Of a stretch of 64,000 nt of DNA, positions 54,801 to 62,114 are shown piece after piece. Source of the DNA: Dyadobacter sp. CY261 (GTDB lineage: Bacteria; Bacteroidota; Bacteroidia; Cytophagales; Spirosomataceae); NCBI RefSeq assembly GCF_021440085.1, contig NZ_JAKCPW010000012.1:1-64000 (forward strand). The letters run 5' to 3'. The stretch's first letter is position 1; every line of letters starts with the position of its first letter. The notes beneath the pieces were generated by a model. That model was not told the DNA's origin, did not search any database, and saw nothing but the letters and a program-made list of their open reading frames with translations. The translations under genes were made by a program, and so were the position numbers.

Positions 54801-55555
54801 ACCGGCAACGGGCCGTTAATGTGTGGGATTATGAGCGCATTGTGCTCGAAGAATTTACTAAAATAGCGATTGCAAAATGTCTCCCGCATACACGTGACAC
54901 GGACGTGCGCAGGCCTGGCTATGTGACCCTGGCCGTGATCCCGTTCCCCGGTAGTCTGACTGCCGACCGCATTTATTACCCAACATTCAATGCCGGCGAG
55001 CTGGAAACTTTTGAAAATCACCTGAACAGGCATAATAGCTTCTTCGTGAGCGGGCAAGGTGGAGGCGTGGTGTGCTGTTGCGAAGGCGACGGTTGTGGCT
55101 GCCACGGCGATGGTTCCTTGCTTGTGCGGAATGCCATTTTTGAGCCGGTAAGACTTTCGGTATGCGTCCGGTTCGGGCGCGGGCGGGATATAGCGTGGTA
55201 CAAAAAGCAGCTCAATGAGGATTTAAAAACATTTTTAGCACCCTGGGCGGCAGATCCCGGGCAGCCGGTCAGCTTCGGTGCCCGGGTCGATGCCGTGGAG
55301 CTGCTGCGTTTCCTCGAAAACCTCGATTATGTGGATGTGGTGATGGATCTAAAATTCAAACATTTCCCCAACCGTCAGATTTCCGAAGTGGCCGAGGCAA
55401 GCATCGGTTTTGAAGAAACGGACGTGATCGTGCCATTTACCTCGCGCTCGGTGCTTACGACTTACGTCGATATGCTCAATGAAGACAATCCCAATGTGAC
55501 CGACCACGATATTCGTGTGGTGGAGGATGAGGCCTGTTGCGCAGGTTGTAATTAA
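51872..55555 (+). CDS. eCIS baseplate protein, gpJ/gp6-like (Pvc11-like), very large
   Basis: The 1227-residue protein is the baseplate-J-type wedge of the locus. The conserved C-terminal half includes RLRHRQRAVNVWDYERIVLEEF and DVRRPGYVTLAVIPFPG, then a barrel-like tail. The N-terminal half has a long extension with Lys- and Leu-rich helices. A cysteine cluster VVCCCEGDGCGCHGDG lies at 1066-1081 (C1068-C1070, C1075, C1077, H1078), and the protein ends ACCAGCN with three more Cys. The length exceeds classical Pvc11 and recalls the extended baseplate that forms the cage of AlgoCIS. Confidence 0.88.
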   Translation: MAITDDSIHPLERRGTAQRERLLKTLIPGELVLDDRNMADLLAFSGEYARQIRFWNSGDQPEGDWTCFWSADATPLLAKIAATDLDQHRVEYRDAELTFIRACKAEKQAEEKTYCEKASAQHLPGLVEWIFKLAVNIAEICHSLPDNHSLKTESRALIREKLGFDGTLNKGTPIEKLIQFHKTAHEILKKRGQADGELIERYQPFFGDSPCAKSWGLTVDDFNCIDFHPELTAGDRDALWQLFLAFFKILSLLINKAQKVFQQALNGRSDHPPHIALFLAFALLFRRYHQTDLNAMADRHLAYYYRDVLRLQDRGAIPDKVHIVFELARNTEAYRLEKGTLLLGGKDPKGIDLLYALTDEMVVNNAVLVEKQSLYFLRYEGKTIPVALPAADRKDGLKIPYEKHKKAWHPLSGKRLFQKLATRQWLLEKAVKGQEKTLIEALANAENLEKIVANPGLMISTPELWLGEGGVRAIRIEIEGWNNPELLAHCYTEISTADGILRLENEQSGSMRLSGKKRASIFRVVEGKPLEWQIGLLATDAAITPLPEDPDPQRGRQPFIRLRLKDGEDYQKFSEASFRSIRIKTSNNDLRDLTLQLGSTQYQASSEIPLIGSTVRQRLSLYASAPEISLKTFNKAGSSLDLGGLDDIEEGEAGSPKVITFGKKEFLNKGPVDTPSASGDLFYSPVSKYSFLKKEVVIPASNSEKKPITIYKIPGESISLNYDSDGVEMFPGSAGLYHVDFLGGYAPARTGTFLPGRAMPESDPVITVDSRWGQGITVTKPRVDTDGNLRLGFENLLPGQTISMLFHFTDGTGNPDHIAPDEIVWSYLRSNEWIRIPAQFMLMDETLGLRQTGIIRIQIPSDINNGNTVAIGPQNRTDLYWLMASAAEDPGQNIFVDALPTLADIYVQAATAEFRNDSGNDLIHLEKGLPEESITQLRFRDPAIATVKQPFTSFGGRYAETGDVQSYYRRIHERLRHRQRAVNVWDYERIVLEEFTKIAIAKCLPHTRDTDVRRPGYVTLAVIPFPGSLTADRIYYPTFNAGELETFENHLNRHNSFFVSGQGGGVVCCCEGDGCGCHGDGSLLVRNAIFEPVRLSVCVRFGRGRDIAWYKKQLNEDLKTFLAPWAADPGQPVSFGARVDAVELLRFLENLDYVDVVMDLKFKHFPNRQISEVAEASIGFEETDVIVPFTSRSVLTTYVDMLNEDNPNVTDHDIRVVEDEACCAGCN

Positions 55556-55569
55556 AATGAACGAAAAAC

Positions 55570-58500
55570 ATGGCTAATTCCCTGACTATTCCCGCGAGAA
55601 CATCCTATCCACCCGCCATGGATTATAGCCTGTTGCGGCGCGAAGGCCTGCGGCACCTCGAACGGCTTGGGTCGTCGATCTGGACGGATTTCAACAGCCA
55701 CGACCCCGGCGTTACCACCCTGGAAGTGCTTTGTTACGCCCTTACCGACCTCGGCTATCGCACGCAATTGCCATCGGCCGATTTGTTTTCACCATCCGGC
55801 AAAGACCGCAAGCCCTTTTTTACTGCGGCCGAAATATTGCCGAATGCACCGGTAACAGCATTGGATTTCAGAAAACTGCTCATTGACATTGACGGGGTCA
55901 AAAATGCCTGGCTTGAAGCGGATAAGGTCAAAACGCCTTTTTTTCAATATGACTTGAATAATGCCTCGCCGGTTGATCTGGCGGCGGTACCCGGTTTTGC
56001 GGATTATCTGCAGAATTTTACCGACGCGGCCCCGGTTTCGATCGAAATAGGGTGGTCGGCGAACGCGAAGGCATTGTGGAGTGCGGTGGAGCTGGCAGTG
56101 AAGAACAAAGCTGCGCACAAAGAAATCCGGGAACTGGTGAAGCTGTTCAATGACGGCTGTTGTGTGGAAATGGCGACAAACCGTTTGCCTGATGCGACGA
56201 GTGTTTATGCTAAATCGGTGATATTGTTTTTGACGGCCCATCATTTTGCTGAAATACGGTCGTCCGTATTGTCGCGTATGAATGCAGAAAGTCCTTCGGA
56301 ACAGCAGCGGGCGTTCATATTGCTGGACGATCTGAACCGACTTAAAAAAGCGATTGCGGCCTATTTGAATGATGGAAAAAGAGACCAGGTTGACAATGCC
56401 TGGACACCGCTCGCAAGCCAGACGGATTGGCTCAATGTGGTGATAGCAGATTGGGGGAAGTCGGTGTTACTGCGCGAACGACTCATAGTAGCACCGGTGA
56501 ACGATACCGATGTGAAATATCCCGTTTTTCATCCCAAAGGTATTTACAAAATATTTCTGCAGCCGGACGAAGGCCGCGAAGCCGACCGGGACCACATCAG
56601 GCAAGAGGCATATCGCCGCCTGCATGCCAACCGTGCACTATGCGAGGACTTTGGCAACATCCGCATCATCGAACCGGTTGGCATTGGTATTCAAACAACC
56701 ATCGATATTACTACGGATGCGGACGTGACGGACGTTTTTGCGGCGGTACTGCTTGCGATCGAAACATTTCTTTCGCCTGCGGTGCGCATGTATGGCTTGC
56801 AGGAAATGATGGACCGCTATGCGCAGTTCACATTCAGTGCCGACGATCTTATTAGTCTGAGCGACGCCGGAATGCCCGACGAGTTCATTTTGGCGCTCGA
56901 ACCCCTGATTACACGTGCTTTCGATGGTAAGAGTGAATGGGAAAAAGCGGTTTCAAATGCCATAGGAGCAGTTGCGGCGGCGGATTATGAGTCATTGTTG
57001 CTCAAATATGTCGGTAAGCGTTACGAATCGCACCGGGTGTTCCAAGGGCCGTTGCTGACGCACGGTTTTATCGATGACGCGGAACTTGAAGCGGCGGTTT
57101 GGCGGAGGACCGTTTATCGGTCCGATCTGTTTCGAGAAATCACCCGAGTGTCCAACGTTCTGAAAGTGAAAGATTTGAAGGTACGAAAATGCCCCGCCGA
57201 TGACGAGAATCCGCGTACGGTGGAAGGCGAGTGGTGCCTGTCGTTCGATTGTGAATGCCAGCCTACGCTCGAACTGGATTTCCTGACCGGGTCAGGCGAT
57301 AGTTGCTCCGCCTTCAATTTTACTAAAAACGGAAGCCCGGTGACGCTTACCGATTCGATGAAATGGGAAGTGTATGACAAACTGATCCGATTGCGTGGCC
57401 AATATGCCAAAATCGACCGCACCGGCCGTCTCGACCTCCCCGTTCCCTCAGGCGTGCAGCGCGACGATCTGGCCGATTTTACCAGTATTCAGGAAGAATT
57501 TCCAAGAACCTACCACGTCGGACGCGAGGGTATTTCCCGTTCAGAGACGCCGCTCCGCCGCTCCCAGGCGAAACAATTAAAAGGCTATCTGATGTTTTTT
57601 GACCAGCTTCTGGCCAATTATTTGCAACATTTAAACCAGATACGTGAAGTGCTCTCGCTTGATGGTGACCTCTCGCAACCTGCATTGTATCAGCCATTAT
57701 ATGATGTACCCAATGTGCAACCGTTGCTCCAAGCCATAAGCCCGTCGGGTGATTGGGAGGCATTTAAAAATAAGCCTGATAATGACTACATCCTGTCGCT
57801 CAAAGCATTGACGGAAGGAGGTAGTGTCACTCAAAAGCTACGTAAAAACCAGATACTCGACCATCTGCTGGCACGTTTCGGTGAGCAGTTCAATGATTAT
57901 GTGCTGGAATTGTTCCGCATCGAGCGGCCGCTGGACGACCTTGCCGACGATACCGCCGACGCCGGCGACTGGCTGGAAGACAAGCAACGGTTTTTGCAAA
58001 ATGTACCGACGCTGGGCCATCACCGTGGCTGTGGTTTCAATTACCGGGCGAAGGTCGAAGATGACAACCGGCATTTCTGGAATTCCGATCATGTGGAAGG
58101 GTTCAAAAAGCGGGTTATGGCACAGTTGGGCGTCGCGGACTGGTCGCGAAGGACAATATCAGGCGCACCACAGTTTTCCATGGAAGTGCGGACCGAAATG
58201 TTCGAGAGAACACGACGGTACCGTTTCGGGGTGCGGCCAGAGGAGGGTGGTGCCGTCTTACTTTTCAGCAAAGCCACTTATAGCTCCGCATCGGCGGCAC
58301 AGAAAGCCGGCAATGCGTTTCTGAATAAGTCGGCCTATGCGGAACAATATGATCTTTTTGACAACGACCGGGGCTTGTGGTTTGTGGGATTCTGGCAGGA
58401 GAATAGCGGAACGGAGCGTAGTATGGACAATGCCTGGCTGATCTCCGAACCATTTCGCGAGCATGGCGAGGCCAGAAAACGGCTTGCGGAGATCGTTCGG

Positions 58501-58893
58501 CTGGTCAACCGGGAGCGGCAAAGTGACAGTTTTCACGTGGTGGAGCACATTCTGTTGCGACCAGAGGATGAGTTTTATCATTTATTGAAGCCTACTGCAA
58601 ATCCCACATCAGTGGGCAGAAATGATGCCTACTCTTTTTGTCTGACAGTAGTTGTACCCATTTGGGGCGACCGATACAATGAGCAGGTACGCTACAATCG
58701 CTTTCAGCAGATCGTCAGGACCGAGTTGCCTGCCCATACCCATCCGCATTTTGTAGCAATGGACAAAAATCAGATGCTGGATTTTGAATCCACTTATTAT
58801 CAGTGGCTTGCGGAAAAAACGAAGCCCGACCAGGATGCCTTCGAATTGCGTAAAGCTGCCAACGATCTTATCGACCTTTTGAATCAATACTAG
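55570..58893 (+). CDS. Second large eCIS baseplate protein (Pvc12-like)
   Basis: The 1107-residue protein opens with a gpJ-like signature, IWTDFNSHDPGVTTLEVLCYAL at about residues 38-59 with the typical HDPG turn, seen in wedge proteins of contractile systems. The rest is long, mixed alpha/beta and includes two segments near 880-960 that look like fold repeats. The end is helical (FELRKAANDLIDLLNQ). By position it corresponds to Pvc12. It follows the 1227-residue protein after 14 bases, and both probably build the baseplate cage. Confidence 0.82.
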   Translation: MANSLTIPARTSYPPAMDYSLLRREGLRHLERLGSSIWTDFNSHDPGVTTLEVLCYALTDLGYRTQLPSADLFSPSGKDRKPFFTAAEILPNAPVTALDFRKLLIDIDGVKNAWLEADKVKTPFFQYDLNNASPVDLAAVPGFADYLQNFTDAAPVSIEIGWSANAKALWSAVELAVKNKAAHKEIRELVKLFNDGCCVEMATNRLPDATSVYAKSVILFLTAHHFAEIRSSVLSRMNAESPSEQQRAFILLDDLNRLKKAIAAYLNDGKRDQVDNAWTPLASQTDWLNVVIADWGKSVLLRERLIVAPVNDTDVKYPVFHPKGIYKIFLQPDEGREADRDHIRQEAYRRLHANRALCEDFGNIRIIEPVGIGIQTTIDITTDADVTDVFAAVLLAIETFLSPAVRMYGLQEMMDRYAQFTFSADDLISLSDAGMPDEFILALEPLITRAFDGKSEWEKAVSNAIGAVAAADYESLLLKYVGKRYESHRVFQGPLLTHGFIDDAELEAAVWRRTVYRSDLFREITRVSNVLKVKDLKVRKCPADDENPRTVEGEWCLSFDCECQPTLELDFLTGSGDSCSAFNFTKNGSPVTLTDSMKWEVYDKLIRLRGQYAKIDRTGRLDLPVPSGVQRDDLADFTSIQEEFPRTYHVGREGISRSETPLRRSQAKQLKGYLMFFDQLLANYLQHLNQIREVLSLDGDLSQPALYQPLYDVPNVQPLLQAISPSGDWEAFKNKPDNDYILSLKALTEGGSVTQKLRKNQILDHLLARFGEQFNDYVLELFRIERPLDDLADDTADAGDWLEDKQRFLQNVPTLGHHRGCGFNYRAKVEDDNRHFWNSDHVEGFKKRVMAQLGVADWSRRTISGAPQFSMEVRTEMFERTRRYRFGVRPEEGGAVLLFSKATYSSASAAQKAGNAFLNKSAYAEQYDLFDNDRGLWFVGFWQENSGTERSMDNAWLISEPFREHGEARKRLAEIVRLVNRERQSDSFHVVEHILLRPEDEFYHLLKPTANPTSVGRNDAYSFCLTVVVPIWGDRYNEQVRYNRFQQIVRTELPAHTHPHFVAMDKNQMLDFESTYYQWLAEKTKPDQDAFELRKAANDLIDLLNQY

Positions 58894-58895
58894 CC

Positions 58896-60812
58896 ATGCA
58901 AACGGAATCGAAACCATCGGAAAAGGTCAATGTTTGTATCCACGGGCATGGTATTGTATGTGGGCTGGCCGCGCAGGTAGGAGAAAACTGTGACGTGATG
59001 ATCACGCCCGGAACGGCGATTGGGCCGAACGGCGAAGTGGTGCATATTGCCGAACACCGTTTCCGGTATTACCTCAAACAGCCTTCGAAAGTCGTTCAGC
59101 AGCATTTTCCGCACCAGGTCGACACTGGTGGACGCATAAACCGTCCCGTTCTCGAACTTTGCGAAGGAGCTTTCGATGCAAAGACCATGGACCCGCTCAA
59201 ACCTCAGGGCCCAAACGACCTGCCTACGCAAGATTTGCTGGCCGATAAGATCCTCATAGTACTTATACCAACCTATGAAGAGAAGCAATATTTCATCCTT
59301 ATAAGCCCTTACGAACTTTTAAAAAAAGATCAAACATTGCTCGCACAGGTGCAGCAGCTGGCGCGCGAGGATGCGGCAGAACAGCCCGGCGGGATTTTCA
59401 AAAAGCCGAAAGAGCCTGTGCATTATCCGGCAGAGGTGATCGATGCGGTGCTCCGGCCGGTGCTGCAACTTCCCGAGGTGGTGGTCCCTAGATTTGGCTA
59501 TAAAAAGCTGGCGGTAATCAGCAATGGCCAGCCGTTCGGGACTGATAATTTTGAGAACCCTTTTCTCAAAGTTGCTTCATTTTCAGCTATTTTCTTTGAA
59601 TACAAGGCCATTCTCGATGATCTCGTACCCGAATTCTGCGAAGCTTTGGAGAGGCTGCATACCCTTTTTGGCAATCGGTTAACACATAAAGGGGCTAACT
59701 ATTGGGGCAAATACCGCAAAGTGCTTGTCCGCAAGTGGCAGTTCTTTCTCGAAGAGGGAGCGCATTTGTATTACATCCAATATTACTACGACTGGCTGAC
59801 CGACCTCGTGAAAGCGTACGATGAGTTGCGGGCGAAACTGTCGGCATTCTCGGGTGCGTGCCATTGCGATGATGATCTTCCTGAAAAAGAGCAGGTTATA
59901 TTAGTAAAACTGGGTCCTGTACTCGGCGGGCGTAGCAGCTACACACCCGTGCCATTCCGCGACTACTTTCAGCCTCCCATGACCGGCGCGGCCGGGCAAT
60001 GGAACGAGATCCGTTTCCTGCATTGGCGGATGATGATGATGATCTGGACGTTCGACCTCCCTTTTCTGAAACTGGACGAAAATGTACTCCTGCGTGAACG
60101 TTACATAGTGAAAGCCCAGGAGTTTGAAGATTCCACCAACTATCTTGAAACGACCAATATAGTCGATAAGCCGGGAGAGGTGCCTGGTACCGTCAACTTC
60201 GAAGATTTACCCGTGAAATTCACGCCCGGCCAGACGCCGGACACCGAATTGGGCCGACAGGCGATTCCCTATTACTATCCGCTCGACGCGGACAGCCTGT
60301 TTTCACTGCATTTGTACTGGAACTACCGCGCTGCCCAAATGCGTGGGACGAGCCATCTGCATTCTTATAATGCATTCAAAACCAGCGATTCCTATGTGTT
60401 TAAAAAAGAAGGGCGATATCATCTGGATGCATTATACCCGCAGGGTTTCCACCTGCGCGAATATCCCTGGCTGCGTGTGGAAGGGCACATCGGGAAGCTT
60501 TGGGATGCTGCAAATACAGCGAAAGACCTTGCAGCAGCGATGCAGCGCGATCACGTGCTGTTTGAGGTAATAGCAGTATCGACGAAGGAAATCAACGATT
60601 TTGTCAATAAAAAGCCGACCAATACCGACCGGCCGACCGGGCTCGGTATGGAGCATACTGGCGGCCTTGCGCAGGCGCAAACGCTCGTGCTTGTGTATGC
60701 TGACGCCAATGAGCAGATCGAGCTGGCGGAATGCAAGAAGGACACTTTACCAGAGATAGCGGCGAAAACCATTGTAGCAGATTTCACAATCCCTTATTTG
60801 GTCAGACGATAA
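58896..60812 (+). CDS. eCIS-locus protein of unknown function, 638 residues
   Basis: I do not recognise a characterised family. Residues of about 12-60 form a beta domain with HGHGIVCGLAAQVG and MITPGTAIGPNGEVV, a layout I associate with uncharacterised phage-tail-like loci. The middle is helical, and a segment near 300-330 contains CHCDDD. The end is beta-rich. No fibre-type repeats are present. It begins 2 bases after the Pvc12-like gene and its stop overlaps the start of the tape-measure gene (TAATG). It may be a baseplate accessory or a fibre adaptor. Confidence 0.6.
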   Translation: MQTESKPSEKVNVCIHGHGIVCGLAAQVGENCDVMITPGTAIGPNGEVVHIAEHRFRYYLKQPSKVVQQHFPHQVDTGGRINRPVLELCEGAFDAKTMDPLKPQGPNDLPTQDLLADKILIVLIPTYEEKQYFILISPYELLKKDQTLLAQVQQLAREDAAEQPGGIFKKPKEPVHYPAEVIDAVLRPVLQLPEVVVPRFGYKKLAVISNGQPFGTDNFENPFLKVASFSAIFFEYKAILDDLVPEFCEALERLHTLFGNRLTHKGANYWGKYRKVLVRKWQFFLEEGAHLYYIQYYYDWLTDLVKAYDELRAKLSAFSGACHCDDDLPEKEQVILVKLGPVLGGRSSYTPVPFRDYFQPPMTGAAGQWNEIRFLHWRMMMMIWTFDLPFLKLDENVLLRERYIVKAQEFEDSTNYLETTNIVDKPGEVPGTVNFEDLPVKFTPGQTPDTELGRQAIPYYYPLDADSLFSLHLYWNYRAAQMRGTSHLHSYNAFKTSDSYVFKKEGRYHLDALYPQGFHLREYPWLRVEGHIGKLWDAANTAKDLAAAMQRDHVLFEVIAVSTKEINDFVNKKPTNTDRPTGLGMEHTGGLAQAQTLVLVYADANEQIELAECKKDTLPEIAAKTIVADFTIPYLVRR

Positions 60813-62101
60813 TGGCAATGCATGTGATACAGCATCTTCGCATAGAGGTGCTTGCGGACGGGCAGGTGTCCGCGCGGGAGTTGCAGAATGAGCTGAGCAA
60901 TTGGTGTCGCTCCAATGCTTTTTGGCAGCGCGTGTCCGACCGGCTCGACGAGCTGGTACCTCCCGGGGCTGTGTTGCAGATTTCCAGGCTTGAATTGGAG
61001 ATCGGAGCTGCTGACCGTGCGATTTTTTTGGATAATCTGCTTGAAAAACTGGCTTTGGCTGTGGAAAATGGGGTAAGGGAGCGCGCCATGATTCCGGAAG
61101 CGGAATATTTGCATGGACACGCTATTTACTTTCTGATACACGGCTATTTGCCTGTCGGAAGCAGCGCCATGGACGGGTCGCGTGTGCGTGATTTTTTACG
61201 TGGTTTCGGGAACAGTTTTCATCCGGACTTCGGAAAAATGTTCCGTCGTGAAATGCCGGACAACCCACAGATGATCGGGCGGCTGATGCATTATGCAGAG
61301 GCAGAACCGGCCCGTCGCTTTTTACTTGCTGCGCTCCTGGAAGATCAGTATATTGATGCTCATTATGAATGGATTATATCTTTTTTTGCCAAAAATAAAA
61401 ATGCGCCGGAAAACGGAAATGCAGACTTCGGACAATGGGAGAATGCGGTTTGGAAGCGGTTGTTTGAACTTCCGGTAAAAGATGTTTTTGAAAGTAAATT
61501 GAAGCTGGATGCTGTACTTGATGACATCGTTCGGAAATCGGGTTCTTCTGAAAATCAGATAACGAAAGAGGAAAGTCAACCTTCCCAAGTCGATAGTACC
61601 CTTTTCTATATCCCAAATGCGGGGATCGTGTTACTGGCGCCGTTTTTCCCTCAGCTTTTTAATGCGCTTGGCTGGATCGGGAACCGGGTGTGGAAAAGTG
61701 ATGCCGAAATAAGCCTGGCCGTTCGCCTGATCGGTTATGTATGCACCGGCATTGTGGACAATGACGAATACGATTGGGTGCTCCCCAAAATACTTTGTGG
61801 TGTGCCGCCGGAGACGGTGATCAACCTCGAAACACCGATGCCGGAGGAAGCCGTTGGCTTATCGGTGAAGATGATGGAGGCGGCAATTGATCAATGGAAA
61901 GTATTGAAATCGACCACGCCGGAGGGTTTGAGAGAGCTGTTCATTCGCCGTGATGGCAAGTTGAGCCGCGACGACGAAGGCACAGGCTGGCGTTTGCAGG
62001 TCGATAAAAAAAGTCAGGATGCACTGTTGGAACGACTTCCCTGGGGAATCGCGGTAATCAGGCTTCCCTGGATGGATGAAATGTTGCTGGTAGAATGGTA
62101 A
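60812..62101 (+). CDS. eCIS tape-measure protein (CIS_TMP family)
   Basis: The 429-residue protein matches the contractile-injection tape-measure family: the N-terminus HVIQHLRIEVLADGQ with an ELQNELSNWCRS helix, the SRLELEIG segment, PNAGIVLLAPFFPQLFNALGW in the middle, and the closing LPWGIAVIRLPWMDEMLLVEW. It sets the particle length during assembly. The start is the ATG at 60812, which shares one base with the previous stop; the longer frame from 60731 is not needed. Confidence 0.9.
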   Translation: MAMHVIQHLRIEVLADGQVSARELQNELSNWCRSNAFWQRVSDRLDELVPPGAVLQISRLELEIGAADRAIFLDNLLEKLALAVENGVRERAMIPEAEYLHGHAIYFLIHGYLPVGSSAMDGSRVRDFLRGFGNSFHPDFGKMFRREMPDNPQMIGRLMHYAEAEPARRFLLAALLEDQYIDAHYEWIISFFAKNKNAPENGNADFGQWENAVWKRLFELPVKDVFESKLKLDAVLDDIVRKSGSSENQITKEESQPSQVDSTLFYIPNAGIVLLAPFFPQLFNALGWIGNRVWKSDAEISLAVRLIGYVCTGIVDNDEYDWVLPKILCGVPPETVINLETPMPEEAVGLSVKMMEAAIDQWKVLKSTTPEGLRELFIRRDGKLSRDDEGTGWRLQVDKKSQDALLERLPWGIAVIRLPWMDEMLLVEW

Positions 62102-62114
62102 AACAATATGAGTT

